Shown here in pieces: positions 1 through 7,742 of a stretch of 9,877 bases of DNA. The stretch is from positions 1 through 9,877 of the forward strand of contig CAJWHU010000047.1 of the NCBI GenBank assembly GCA_913041325.1. Reading direction: 5' to 3'. Within the stretch, counting starts at the first letter, position 1, and the number at the start of each line of letters is the position of its first letter. The position numbers were made by a program, and so were the translations under genes. The DNA comes from an uncultured Fidelibacterota bacterium (GTDB lineage Bacteria; Marinisomatota; Marinisomatia; Marinisomatales; UBA1611). The notes beneath the pieces are model-generated. The model searched no databases. It had not been told where the DNA came from and saw only the letters and a program-made list of their open reading frames with translations.

Positions 1-672
1 GAGTGGTCATCGTTAAATAGCTTGCCTTGGCCATTTCTAATTGCATTGCTTTCAGCAGCTACGATGACAATTGGTAATTTGGTTGCAATTCAACAGCAAA
101 GCGTGAAAAGAATGCTGGCATATTCTAGCATCGCTCACGCTGGATATATGATGATGGCCATTCCAGTAATGTCTCAATCTGGTATATATGGAATTATGAT
201 TTATTTATTCATGTACATGCTCATGAATCTTGGTGCTTTTTTTGTTGTAATGTATGTCCAAGATAAATTTGATGGTGAAAACTTTGACGCTTTTAATGGT
301 TTAGGATGGAAGATGCCTTTGTTAGGAATTTCAATGACTTTGTTCATGGTTGCGCTTACCGGACTTCCACCAACATCTGGTTTTGTTGGTAAGTTTTACA
401 TTTTTGCTGCCGTTATCGAAGCTGGAAATCAATATTATTGGTTAGCATTTGTGGGTGTCATTAACAGCGTTGTTTCATTGTACTACTACATTAAAGTGGT
501 AAGACACATGTATTTTGAGGGGGAAAGAAGTGATATTGTGTCGTTACCGGAGTCAAAATTAACAACATCACTTGTGCTTGTCCTTGCTCTCCCAACTTTT
601 TTCTTAGGTTGGTATTTTAGCCCACTAGTTGAGTGGGCTAATAATTCACTTAATTTCTTTTTGGGTATTTAA
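1..672 (+). CDS. nuoN: NADH-quinone oxidoreductase subunit N (complex I), 5'-truncated
   Basis: NuoN is an antiporter-like membrane subunit of proton-pumping complex I and forms one of its proton channels. The reading frame is open at the left edge (first codons E-W-S-S-L), so the gene starts outside the window; a TTG at 22 is internal, not a start. The visible 223 residues are the C-terminal half. They include VKRMLAYSSIAHAGY at about 35-49, the NuoN-typical FNGLGW at 98-103, and LTGLPPTSGFVGK at 119-131. These favour NuoN over the related MrpD antiporter subunit. Several hydrophobic helices are evident, the last near the C-terminus. The TAA stop lies 20 nt before nqrA on the same strand, with no obvious promoter between. 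A perfect 10-bp inverted repeat (617-641) lies inside the last codons. Identity is well supported; the missing N-terminal part cannot be judged. Confidence 0.95.
   Translation, partial: EWSSLNSLPWPFLIALLSAATMTIGNLVAIQQQSVKRMLAYSSIAHAGYMMMAIPVMSQSGIYGIMIYLFMYMLMNLGAFFVVMYVQDKFDGENFDAFNGLGWKMPLLGISMTLFMVALTGLPPTSGFVGKFYIFAAVIEAGNQYYWLAFVGVINSVVSLYYYIKVVRHMYFEGERSDIVSLPESKLTTSLVLVLALPTFFLGWYFSPLVEWANNSLNFFLGI
617..641 (+). other. Perfect 10-bp hairpin inside the 3' end of nuoN
   Basis: TTAGCCCACT (617-626) and AGTGGGCTAA (632-641) are exact reverse complements around a 5-nt loop. The hairpin lies about 30 nt before the nuoN stop and about 50 nt before the nqrA start. The nearest T-rich run (TTTCTTTTT, about 654-662) is some 12 nt away, so it is not a standard intrinsic terminator. 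It could be an mRNA-stability or processing element, a weak attenuator, or chance. The repeat is seen directly; its function is inference. Confidence 0.5.
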
Positions 673-677
673 AAGTT

Positions 678-683
678 AGAGGA
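678..683 (+). promoter_or_regulatory. Ribosome binding site fixing the TTG start of nqrA
   Basis: AGAGGA lies 9 nt upstream of the TTG at 693, an ideal Shine-Dalgarno position. It is one of the few convincing sites in the window. It supports the TTG as the start of nqrA, where no nearby in-frame ATG or GTG exists. Confidence 0.7.
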
Positions 684-692
684 ATACAAACT

Positions 693-2045
693 TTGGCTGA
701 CATTAACATAAAAAAAGGGCATGACATACAAATTAGTGGTAAACCTGAATTACTTGTTTACCCTTTGCAAAAAAGTAAGACTGTTGCCATAAAACCATCT
801 GAGTTTAGAGGTATTAAGCCAAAATTGTTGGTCAAAGAAGGTGATGAGGTAAAAATTGGTACTCCTATTTTTTATCATAAATCTAATCCTGATCTGAAAT
901 TCCCATCTGTTGGGTGCGGAGTAGTTGAGAAAATTCAAATTGGACCTAGGCGATCAATAGAAAAAATAATTATAAAACTATCTGATAAAGAAAATTGCGA
1001 GAATTTTAAATCATATAGATTGCACGAGATCAATACCCTCTCTAGAGAAGATATAGTCGAAAGTTTTATCGCAGGATGTTTATTTCCATTTATAAGACAA
1101 AGACCTTTCAACAAAATACCCACTAAAATAGAATTTCCTAGAGACATATTTATATCTGGCATCAATACTGCTCCGCTATCAGTGGATCTTGACTTAGCAT
1201 TACAAAGAAAGCAGTCTCAATTTCAAGCTGGTATATTTGCTTTGAACAAGCTGACCGATGGGAATGTGCATATTACCTATTCTGAAGATACTGTATCTGA
1301 TACAATGCTAGAAACCAAGGGAGCTGTACATCATACTATTTCTGGTCCACATCCTGCTGGCAATATAGGTATTCAGATTCACCATATAGCACCACTGAAC
1401 TTAAAAGATATTGTTTGGACTTTAAATGCTCAAGATGTAGTTAGAATTGGAACTTTCTTTTTAACAGGTGAGTTAGATGTTTCTAATATTACAACAGTAG
1501 TTGGGCCTTCTATAAAAAAACCTGCGCATTATATATCACGCATTGGAAATGAAATGACATCTATAGTACATGATAACCTTCAAGATGAGAATTTTAGATT
1601 AATCTCTGGGGACGTTCTAACTGGAAATACATCCTCAATGGAAGGTCACTCAAATTTCTACGATACTACAATTACTGTTATTCCTGAAAATGATGAAAGA
1701 GAATTTTTGGGCATGCTTAGGCCTGGATCTTCTACCACTCGCTATAGTCTTACTAGAGCTTTTTTTGGCTCTAAAAGCAATGGTTTTGATTTTAGCACTT
1801 CCAAAAATGGAAGCGAAAGATATGTTGTTCCGATCAATGCATGGGAGGATGTCCTTCCCATGGATATAATGCCTAATCCGCTTTACAGAGCGATACTTGT
1901 TGAAGATATTGAAGAAATGGAGCAACTTGGGATTATTGAATGTGATGATGAGGATTTTGCTTTGTGCTCTTTTGCGTGTCCAAGTAAGATTGATGTAGGT
2001 GGTACGATTAGGCAAGGACTAGATCTTATGGAGAAAGAATCGTAA
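693..2045 (+). CDS. nqrA: Na+-translocating NADH:quinone reductase subunit A
   Basis: NqrA is the peripheral cytoplasmic subunit of Na+-NQR, related to RnfC and associated with quinone binding; no membrane helix is visible. The 450-residue length is usual for the family. The N-terminal part carries a barrel-sandwich (lipoyl-like) segment around residues 44-80, with LLVKEGDEVKIGTPIF followed by a VGCGVVEKI stretch. Further family segments are RQRPF at 135-139, SGPHPAGNIGIQIHH at 217-231, and a C-terminal ECDDEDFALCSFACPSKIDV region with C425 and C429. The start is TTG, chosen because AGAGGA sits 9 nt upstream and the N-terminus (ADINIKKGHDIQISGKPE) aligns with remembered Bacteroidota NqrA proteins. 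It is the first gene of the nqr block. The stop directly abuts the nqrB ATG with no gap, suggesting translational coupling. Confidence 0.96.
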   Translation: MADINIKKGHDIQISGKPELLVYPLQKSKTVAIKPSEFRGIKPKLLVKEGDEVKIGTPIFYHKSNPDLKFPSVGCGVVEKIQIGPRRSIEKIIIKLSDKENCENFKSYRLHEINTLSREDIVESFIAGCLFPFIRQRPFNKIPTKIEFPRDIFISGINTAPLSVDLDLALQRKQSQFQAGIFALNKLTDGNVHITYSEDTVSDTMLETKGAVHHTISGPHPAGNIGIQIHHIAPLNLKDIVWTLNAQDVVRIGTFFLTGELDVSNITTVVGPSIKKPAHYISRIGNEMTSIVHDNLQDENFRLISGDVLTGNTSSMEGHSNFYDTTITVIPENDEREFLGMLRPGSSTTRYSLTRAFFGSKSNGFDFSTSKNGSERYVVPINAWEDVLPMDIMPNPLYRAILVEDIEEMEQLGIIECDDEDFALCSFACPSKIDVGGTIRQGLDLMEKES

Positions 2046-3224
2046 ATGTTAAAATTCATTAAAAATAATCTAGATAAAGTAAGAGATCAATTTGAAGAAG
2101 GTGGAAAGTTCCAAAGGTTCTATCCATTGTTCGAGGCTACAGACACTATCCTTTTTTCCACTGACGAAAAAACAAACTCTGGTCCTCATATTAGAGATAG
2201 TATCGACACAAAACGCGTTATGATTCTTGTGGTTTTGACCTTGATACCTTTGTACATATTTGGCTCTATTAATATTGGATACCAAAATGCGGTTTCTTCC
2301 AATTTAGAGCGAGGTATTTTTGGAAATTTCTTGTTTGGACTATTTCAAATCCTCCCAATCATAGCAGTAACCTTTGCATCTGGTGCTTTTTGGGAAATAC
2401 TATTTGCGATTGCACGAAAGCACACCATAAGCGAAGGTTTTTTGGTAACATGTGCATTAATTCCATTGACCTTACCACCAGCTATTCCTCTTTGGCAAGT
2501 AGCTATCGCAACTTCATTTGGTATCGTAATTGGTAAAGAAATTTTTGGTGGTGTAGGTATGAATATTTTTAATCCAGCGCTAATGGCAAGAGTGTTTATC
2601 TTTTTTACCTATCCAAGTAATATATCTGGTGATAAAGTATGGGTGGCAGGCCCTGATGGATATTCTGGCGCAACTGCTTTATCAGTACCTGCATCGCAAC
2701 CTGGGGAAAACGCTGTAAGTTTGTTAACAGAATTTGCTCAATTTGATTTTTCATGGATGAACATGTTTTGGGGTTGGATACCAGGATCGATAGGTGAAAG
2801 CAACAAGCTTTTGATAATCCTTGGTGCCATTTTTCTTTCTTACATCAAGATTATTAATTGGAGAGTGATAGTTGGTGCTGTTTTAGGGTTAGTTGGAACA
2901 GCTTTAATAACCAATTTTTTCTCACCCTATTCCTCAAATTCAATGTTTACCATTCCTCCTCATTATCATTTAGTGATGGGTAGTTTCTTATTTGGAATTG
3001 TGTTCATGGCAACCGAACCTGTTACCGGTTGTCATACGGACAAAGGGCGTTGGTATTATGGTCTTATTGTTGGATCTCTCACAGTTATTATTCGTTCTAT
3101 AAATCCTGCTTATCCTGAAGGTGTTATGCTGTCGATCTTATTTGCAAATGCTTTTGCAGGCTTGATCGATTGGTTTGTTGTACAGTCAAACATAAAAAAG
3201 AGAATGGCTCGTTATGCACAGTAA
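2046..3224 (+). CDS. nqrB: Na+-translocating NADH:quinone reductase subunit B
   Basis: NqrB is the large membrane subunit of Na+-NQR. In the family it carries a covalently bound FMN and a riboflavin, and takes part in Na+ translocation and quinone reduction. The 392-residue protein has a cytoplasmic N-terminus and many hydrophobic helices from about residue 57 onward. The flavinylation motif DGYSGATALS lies at 204-213, with T210 (codon 2673-2675) as the predicted phosphoester-FMN acceptor. Other family segments are GKEIFGGVGMNIFNPALMAR at about 163-182, FMATEPVTGCHTDKGRWYYG at 320-339, and LIDWFVV near the C-terminus. The ATG immediately follows the nqrA stop; a GGAG at 2030-2033 inside nqrA may serve as ribosome site, though 12 nt away. 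The gene overlaps nqrC by 11 nt. All expected regions appear present. Confidence 0.97.
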   Translation: MLKFIKNNLDKVRDQFEEGGKFQRFYPLFEATDTILFSTDEKTNSGPHIRDSIDTKRVMILVVLTLIPLYIFGSINIGYQNAVSSNLERGIFGNFLFGLFQILPIIAVTFASGAFWEILFAIARKHTISEGFLVTCALIPLTLPPAIPLWQVAIATSFGIVIGKEIFGGVGMNIFNPALMARVFIFFTYPSNISGDKVWVAGPDGYSGATALSVPASQPGENAVSLLTEFAQFDFSWMNMFWGWIPGSIGESNKLLIILGAIFLSYIKIINWRVIVGAVLGLVGTALITNFFSPYSSNSMFTIPPHYHLVMGSFLFGIVFMATEPVTGCHTDKGRWYYGLIVGSLTVIIRSINPAYPEGVMLSILFANAFAGLIDWFVVQSNIKKRMARYAQ

Positions 3225-3930
3225 CAAGTATACCTTAATATTTACCGCTGTTTTAACGATAATATTAGGATTTTTCGTATCAACTGCAGATTCCTCTCTC
3301 AAGGATATGAGAGAAAAGAATATTGAAGCAGATATTAGAAAAAATATTCTTAGTTCCTTGGGTTTCAAGGAGACATTAGAGAGTCCATGGACCAATGAAA
3401 GAGTAGAAGAAATTTTTTCTGAATCCATAATCGGGTTTGTAGTAGACTCTGCAGGAAGCGTGGTTGATGGTAAGAATCCAAAGGATATAAACCCTGATAA
3501 AGATTTTAAAGAGTTTCCCATTTATAAACGTGTCAGTGGAGAGGAAGTCGAAGGTTATTCTATACCAATATCAGGCAAAGGCTTATGGGGAACTATGTAT
3601 GGTTACTTTTCTATTGAGCCAGATGGAGCCACAGCTAAAGGCATAACTTTCTATTCACATATTGAAACTCCTGGTCTTGGCGCTGAGGTTGACAAGCCCT
3701 GGTTCCAAAATAATTTTCCTGGTAAAAAATTCGTTGATCCCAATGGAAAACTGATAGGAATCCAAGCAATGAAAGGTGGCGTGGATGAAACCTCTCCTGA
3801 GGCATATCATCAAGTCGATGGTATTTCCGGCGCAACTATGACAACCAATGGTTTAAATTCTTTTCTCTATGAAGGTTTAAAAAACTATGATCCCTATCTC
3901 TCAAAAATAAGAAGCTCATTGAGTTTATAA
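3214..3930 (+). CDS. nqrC: Na+-translocating NADH:quinone reductase subunit C
   Basis: NqrC carries the second covalent FMN of Na+-NQR. The 238-residue protein has one N-terminal membrane anchor (about residues 6-24) followed by a soluble FMN-binding domain exposed on the outer face of the cytoplasmic membrane. Family motifs are ETPGLGAEV at 151-159 and the flavinylation site DGISGATMT at 202-210, with T208 as predicted acceptor, the substrate of the ApbE encoded downstream. The start ATG lies inside the end of nqrB (11-nt overlap), and MHSNKYTLIF gives a normal short cytoplasmic lead before the helix. The stop overlaps the nqrD ATG by one base (TAATG), so expression of B, C and D looks tightly coupled. 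Length and motifs are typical. Confidence 0.96.
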   Translation: MHSNKYTLIFTAVLTIILGFFVSTADSSLKDMREKNIEADIRKNILSSLGFKETLESPWTNERVEEIFSESIIGFVVDSAGSVVDGKNPKDINPDKDFKEFPIYKRVSGEEVEGYSIPISGKGLWGTMYGYFSIEPDGATAKGITFYSHIETPGLGAEVDKPWFQNNFPGKKFVDPNGKLIGIQAMKGGVDETSPEAYHQVDGISGATMTTNGLNSFLYEGLKNYDPYLSKIRSSLSL

Positions 3931-4556
3931 TGGCATTATTAGATAAAAAGTCAAAAAAAGCTTTTTCTGATCCTTTAATGAGCAACAACCCCATAAGCTT
4001 GCAGGTACTTGGTATATGCTCAGCGCTTGCAGTAACGGTTAAAATGGATACAGCGGTTGTAATGAGTTTAGCCGTAATTTTTGTTCTTGCAGTCTCTAAT
4101 ACGGTAATTGCTCTTCTGAGAAAGATGATACCTGGTAAAGTGAGAATTATCGTTCAGCTTTCTGTTATTGCATCCATGGTTGTTTTTATTGACTTGGTTT
4201 TGAAAGCTTATTTCTATGATATGAGTAAACAATTATCAGTTTTTGTTGGGCTTATTATCACTAATTGCATTATCATGGGTAGAGCCGAAGCATTTGCTAT
4301 GCAAAATGGTCCATGGCGTTCTTTGTTAGATGGAATAGGAAACGGCATTGGTTATGGAGGCATCTTAATCGGTGTAGCTTTTTTCAGAGAATTGTTGGGC
4401 AGTGGTACATTTTATGGTATTCAAATTATCCCAGATTCATTCTATGCTGCAGGTTACGAGAATATGGGATTAATGGTACTTAGTCCCGGAGCTTTTATCA
4501 TACTGGGCCTGATTGTTTGGGCTCAGCGCTTAATTGCAAATATTGAAGAAGAATAA
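3930..4556 (+). CDS. nqrD: Na+-translocating NADH:quinone reductase subunit D
   Basis: NqrD is an integral membrane subunit homologous to NqrE and to RnfE/RsxE. NqrD and NqrE form an inverted pair that holds an intramembrane iron-sulfur centre. The 208-residue sequence has a polar N-terminal segment ([18 protein letters not shown]) and about six hydrophobic helices. The two family cysteines are visible: C30 in LGICSALAV and C113 in [13 protein letters not shown]. Both match the metal-ligand positions known from NQR structural work. The start ATG shares one base with the nqrC stop. nqrE begins two bases after the stop. Nothing appears missing. Confidence 0.96.
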   Translation: MALLDKKSKKAFSDPLMSNNPISLQVLGICSALAVTVKMDTAVVMSLAVIFVLAVSNTVIALLRKMIPGKVRIIVQLSVIASMVVFIDLVLKAYFYDMSKQLSVFVGLIITNCIIMGRAEAFAMQNGPWRSLLDGIGNGIGYGGILIGVAFFRELLGSGTFYGIQIIPDSFYAAGYENMGLMVLSPGAFIILGLIVWAQRLIANIEEE

Positions 4557-4558
4557 AT

Positions 4559-5167
4559 ATGGAACATTATCTTAGTTTAATCACAAAAGCGGTTTTTGTC
4601 GAGAATATTTTATTAGCATATTTCTTAGGTATGTGTTCTTTCTTAGCAATTTCGAAAAAAGTAGACACGTCAATTGGTTTAGGCTTTGCTGTTATATTTG
4701 TATTAACTATAACTGCTCCAACTAATTGGGCTATGAATAAATATTTCTTACAAGACGGTGCTTTGGCATGGGCAGGATTTCCTGATGTAAATTTGAGTTT
4801 TTTAAATTTTATAGTTTTTATTTCCGTTATCGCAGCGATGGTACAACTAGTTGAGATGATACTCGATAAATTCTCCCCTACACTGTACCAAAGCCTTGGA
4901 ATTTTCTTACCTCTCATTGCTGTAAATTGTTCAATCCTCGGAGGATCCTTATTTTTAGTAGAAAGAGAATATACCTTACTTGAATCAACAGTATTTGGTT
5001 TCGGTTCAGGTCTTGGATGGTTATTAGCTATTGTATCAATGGCTTCAATACGGTATCGCTTGCGCTATTCTAATGTTCCATCTCATTTAAGAGGTGTGGG
5101 AATTACAATGTTGTTAACTGGATTATTATCAATCGCATTTATGTCATTTGGGGGCATTCAATTATGA
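4559..5167 (+). CDS. nqrE: Na+-translocating NADH:quinone reductase subunit E
   Basis: NqrE is the partner of NqrD in the membrane and is homologous to RnfA/RsxA. The 202-residue protein has about six hydrophobic helices. It begins with the characteristic [33 protein letters not shown] segment (residues 2-30). The two predicted ligand cysteines are C26 (GMCSFLA) and C124 (AVNCSILGG), giving four conserved Cys together with NqrD. The ATG starts 2 nt after the nqrD stop with a purine-rich GAAGAAG run upstream. Its TGA overlaps the nqrF start in an ATGA arrangement, typical of translational coupling. Confidence 0.96.
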   Translation: MEHYLSLITKAVFVENILLAYFLGMCSFLAISKKVDTSIGLGFAVIFVLTITAPTNWAMNKYFLQDGALAWAGFPDVNLSFLNFIVFISVIAAMVQLVEMILDKFSPTLYQSLGIFLPLIAVNCSILGGSLFLVEREYTLLESTVFGFGSGLGWLLAIVSMASIRYRLRYSNVPSHLRGVGITMLLTGLLSIAFMSFGGIQL

Positions 5168-6399
5168 TTACTACTTCAAGTATTTTAGCTATTTCAGTTT
5201 TCACTGGGGTTATTTTGATTTTAGTTCTGATTTTGAATTTTGCAGAATCAAAACTATTGCCCCAAGGAGATGTTAATATAAAAATCAATGGAGATGATGA
5301 AAAAACGATCAAGGCTAGGCCTGGATCTACTCTTTTATCTGCACTTGCTGGTGAAAATATTTTTCTTCCGTCAGCATGTGGAGGGGGTGGAACATGTGCA
5401 ATGTGCAAATGTCAAGTAAGTTTTGGCGGTGGCGATCTTCTTCCTACAGAGAAAGGTCACATTGGTAGAAAAGAAGCTCAAGATAATTGGAGATTAGGCT
5501 GTCAAGTTAAAATCAAAGAGGATATGGAAATTCAAGTATCCGATGAATTTTTTAATATTCAAAAATGGGAATGTACCGTTCGTTCAAATAATAGTGTAGC
5601 TACTTTTATTAAGGAGTTAATTTTAGAATTACCTGAGGGTGAAAATTTAAATTTCACTGCTGGAGGGTACATCCAGATCGACATTCCAAAATACAAGGAT
5701 CTTCAATATAAGGATTTTGATATCGATAAAGAATATCACCCAGATTGGGACAAATTTAAAATCTGGGATGTTGTAGCAAATAATGATGAAGATTGTTTCA
5801 GGGCTTATTCTATGGCAAATCACCCTGCAGAGGGCAACATTGTCATGTTAAATGTAAGAATTGCCACGCCACCTCCAGCACTATGGGGCCAAGTCCCTCC
5901 TGGCATTGCTTCATCCTATATCTTTAATTTGAAGGCAGGAGATAAAGTGACAGTTTCAGGTCCATTCGGAGAATTCTTTGCTAAGGACACCGATAGAGAA
6001 ATGGTTTATCTTGGAGGAGGCGCTGGAATGGCACCGATGAGAAGTCATTTGTTTGACCTATTAGATACTCAAAAATCCAAACGCAAAATTACTTTCTTTT
6101 ATGGTGCAAGATCAGCGCGAGAAATGTTTTATCATGATGATTTTCTTAGGTTAGAAAAAGAACATCCTAATTTCAAATATGTTGTTGGCCTTTCAGAGCC
6201 TATGCCTGAAGATAATTGGAAAGGCGAAACAGGTTTTATACATAATGTGGCTTTTGAAAGCTATTTAAAAGACCATGAAGATCCAACTGATATTGAATTC
6301 TACATGTGCGGTCCTCCAATGATGATTGATGCTTGTGATAAGATGTTATATGATCTTGGAGTGGAAAAAGAAATGATAGACTACGATAGCTTTGGTTAA
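5164..6399 (+). CDS. nqrF: Na+-translocating NADH:quinone reductase subunit F (NADH-oxidising)
   Basis: NqrF is the electron entry point: NADH reduces its FAD, and electrons pass to a [2Fe-2S] cluster and then into the membrane subunits. The 411-residue protein has one N-terminal membrane anchor (about 5-26) and a ferredoxin domain with C72, C78, C81 ([13 protein letters not shown]) and C113 (LGCQV). A ferredoxin-NADP+-reductase-like module follows, with the FAD motif RAYSMAN at 213-219, GPFGEFF at 266-272, the nucleotide-binding [11 protein letters not shown] at 284-294, and CGPP at 382-385. The C-terminus ends in an aromatic-glycine tail (DSFG), as expected for the flavin-capping end. The gene overlaps nqrE by 4 nt (ATGA) and apbE by 8 nt. 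A GGGGG run 9 nt upstream is a poor ribosome site, so coupling to nqrE is likely. Every catalytic motif is intact. Confidence 0.97.
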   Translation: MITTSSILAISVFTGVILILVLILNFAESKLLPQGDVNIKINGDDEKTIKARPGSTLLSALAGENIFLPSACGGGGTCAMCKCQVSFGGGDLLPTEKGHIGRKEAQDNWRLGCQVKIKEDMEIQVSDEFFNIQKWECTVRSNNSVATFIKELILELPEGENLNFTAGGYIQIDIPKYKDLQYKDFDIDKEYHPDWDKFKIWDVVANNDEDCFRAYSMANHPAEGNIVMLNVRIATPPPALWGQVPPGIASSYIFNLKAGDKVTVSGPFGEFFAKDTDREMVYLGGGAGMAPMRSHLFDLLDTQKSKRKITFFYGARSAREMFYHDDFLRLEKEHPNFKYVVGLSEPMPEDNWKGETGFIHNVAFESYLKDHEDPTDIEFYMCGPPMMIDACDKMLYDLGVEKEMIDYDSFG

Positions 6400-7453
6400 T
6401 AAAAATCTTTCTTTAATTTTTTCGAAAGCCCAATTTTTTTTGGGCTTTCTTTTTATTTTAATCTTTTTCAGTTGCACTTTCCGCACACCTTATGTCAGTT
6501 TAAAAGGAAATACCATGGGGACTACTTACTCTATCTTGCTTGTACCCGGTCCTAATGAGGAAGTTGATTTGGTAAAACTACAATTTGGAATAGATTCTGT
6601 TCTGTATGAAGTGAACAGCCAAATGTCCACCTATATTGTTAATAGTGAAATAACTCAATTCAATGATTTAAATATCGGAGAAAGCATATCCATATCAACT
6701 GGCTTTAAGAATGTTATACAGCGTTCAATTTATTGGGGCAAAATATCGAGCGGTACTTTTGATCCAACTGTTTTTCCCATTGTCCAACTTTGGAGAACCG
6801 GAAGTAGAATCAATAAAATGGGTGAAAACTGGGAACCTCCTAAAACTGAGGAAATTTTATCTGCAATGAATAAAGTAGGCTATAATAAAATCAATATTAA
6901 TGGAAATACTTTATCCAAAACCATTGAAGGTCAAATGATTGATTTAAATGCAATTGCAAAAGGTTGGGGAGTGGATGAAATTTTTAGATTCCTACAAAAA
7001 ATAGGTTTTGAAAATTTAATGGTTGAGATTGGAGGTGAAGTCAGAGTAGGTGGCAAGAATAATTTAAATCGGCCCTGGAGCATTGGAATAGAAACACCTA
7101 TAAAAAATACGCTTCCTGGTGAGCAAATCTTTGGTAAAGTTGATATATCAAATAAAGGTATGGCTACTTCAGGAAATTATAGAAATTTTTATAAATACAA
7201 TGGCAAAAGCTATTCTCATATCATAGACCCCAGGAATGGTAAATCTGTAGAATCATCTTTACTATCAGTTACAGTGCTGGCTGAAAGTTGTATGGATGCT
7301 GATGCATTGGCTACAGCATTGAGTATTTTAAGCTATGATGAAGGTTTTAAATTAATTAACTCTATTGAAGGCTCTGAAGCGCTTTGGATCTTATCTGATA
7401 AGCTAAACGACTTTATAGTAAAAAAAACCGACAATATGCCATTTTTTAATTAG
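6392..7453 (+). CDS. apbE: FAD:protein FMN transferase ApbE (lipoprotein)
   Basis: ApbE transfers FMN from FAD to the threonine of SGAT-type motifs. Its obvious substrates here are NqrB T210 and NqrC T208. The 353-residue protein has a signal peptide with K4 and K12 before a Phe/Leu/Ile-rich core and a loose lipobox ending FFSC, so C28 is the likely lipidated Cys. Family motifs are GNTMGTTYS at 39-47, DPTVFPIV at 124-131, [12 protein letters not shown] at 184-195, EIGGE at 212-216, [11 protein letters not shown] at 276-286 and [12 protein letters not shown] at 302-313, which includes the Mg2+-binding region. The start is TTG, eight bases before the end of nqrF. An in-frame stop (6377-6379) leaves no better upstream start. 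The next TTG (6440) would remove the charged part of the signal, and the first ATG lies after the lipobox. A terminator-like hairpin lies within the signal-peptide codons. Confidence 0.94.
   Translation: MVNKNLSLIFSKAQFFLGFLFILIFFSCTFRTPYVSLKGNTMGTTYSILLVPGPNEEVDLVKLQFGIDSVLYEVNSQMSTYIVNSEITQFNDLNIGESISISTGFKNVIQRSIYWGKISSGTFDPTVFPIVQLWRTGSRINKMGENWEPPKTEEILSAMNKVGYNKININGNTLSKTIEGQMIDLNAIAKGWGVDEIFRFLQKIGFENLMVEIGGEVRVGGKNNLNRPWSIGIETPIKNTLPGEQIFGKVDISNKGMATSGNYRNFYKYNGKSYSHIIDPRNGKSVESSLLSVTVLAESCMDADALATALSILSYDEGFKLINSIEGSEALWILSDKLNDFIVKKTDNMPFFN
6424..6460 (+). terminator. Terminator-like hairpin inside the apbE signal-peptide codons
   Basis: GAAAGCCCAA (6424-6433) and TTGGGCTTTC (6440-6449) form a perfect 10-bp stem with a T6 loop, followed at once by the T-rich tail TTTTTATTTTA (6450-6460). 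It begins 25 nt after the nqrF stop, where an operon-end terminator would sit. It also lies inside the apbE reading frame, coding for the signal peptide. Stem and tail are seen directly. Partial termination, relieved by ribosomes translating apbE, is inference. Confidence 0.75.
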
Positions 7454-7649
7454 TTTTTTGTACAGGTTTTTGAGAAGGGTCATCGCAGGAACCGCCATCT
7501 AAACACACGCAATTATCAGCTACTCCCCCACAAGAACCTTGCAAAGGTTTTCGATTGAAAATAATTCCTACAGACATAGCTAGTATTGCAGTGCACATTA
7601 CAACTATTGCTAGTATAATCTCCATGCTTGAAATTAAGAAAAAAAACAT
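7446..7649 (-). CDS. nqrM: Na+-NQR maturation protein NqrM
   Basis: NqrM (DUF539 family) is a small membrane protein needed for maturation of Na+-NQR. It is thought to help supply iron to the NqrD/NqrE centre. The 67-residue frame has one hydrophobic helix (about 10-31) and then the family signature NRKPLQGSCGG (32-42), with C40. A Cys-rich tail follows with C47, C49 and C55. The start is uncertain: the first ATG (7647-7649) gives MFFFLISSM, and a second ATG at codon 9 (7623-7625) gives MEIILAIVV, closer to remembered homologues. Neither has a clear Shine-Dalgarno. In many genomes nqrM follows apbE on the same strand; here it is inverted, converging on apbE with an 8-nt tail overlap, and divergent from nhaD. 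The short length could hide it from gene callers, but the motif makes it convincing. Confidence 0.88.
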   Translation of the reverse strand: MFFFLISSMEIILAIVVMCTAILAMSVGIIFNRKPLQGSCGGVADNCVCLDGGSCDDPSQKPVQKTN

Positions 7650-7742
7650 TAAAAAAATGAAATCAAAAATTTGCCAGAAACACTACGCAAGTTTAAGTTT
7701 ATGAACAAAATCTTATGATAAAATAAAAACTTGGTTTACAAA
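7650..7742. promoter_or_regulatory. Divergent nqrM/nhaD intergenic region with weak promoter candidates
   Basis: This 93-nt AT-rich spacer must hold the promoters of two divergent genes. On the + strand, TATGAT (7714-7719) is a reasonable -10 for nhaD, about 24 nt before its ATG, with only a weak -35 (TTTAAG, 7692-7697). On the - strand, TTGCGT (7690-7685) and TTTGAT (7667-7662) with a 17-nt spacer could serve nqrM. No clear operator repeat or riboswitch was seen. All assignments are by eye. Confidence 0.35.

Noticed and set aside
22..672. TTG at 22 as the start of the first gene
   Set aside because: The frame is open to position 1 and the protein matches the interior of NuoN, so the gene is cut by the window edge.
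1650..2015. Long minus-strand open frame within nqrA
   Set aside because: It lies antisense to a strongly conserved gene and its translation shows no recognisable domain. The other antisense frames inside nqrA-F, nhaD and pduO were rejected for the same reason; only nqrM has a family signature.
3011..3030. Short inverted repeat CAACCG/CGGTTG in nqrB
   Set aside because: It is only about 6 bp, sits in codons for a conserved NqrB segment, and is best explained by coding constraint.
7422..7471. Possible bidirectional terminator between apbE and nqrM
   Set aside because: The only pairings found are A/T-run stems such as AAAAACC with GGTTTTT around a long loop. These are too weak and too easily formed in AT-rich DNA to call.
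7731..7742. TTG at 7731 as the nhaD start
   Set aside because: It adds only four residues. The ATG at 7743 begins a cleaner signal-like segment (MKKFIFLSLL), and neither start has a Shine-Dalgarno site to decide for the TTG.
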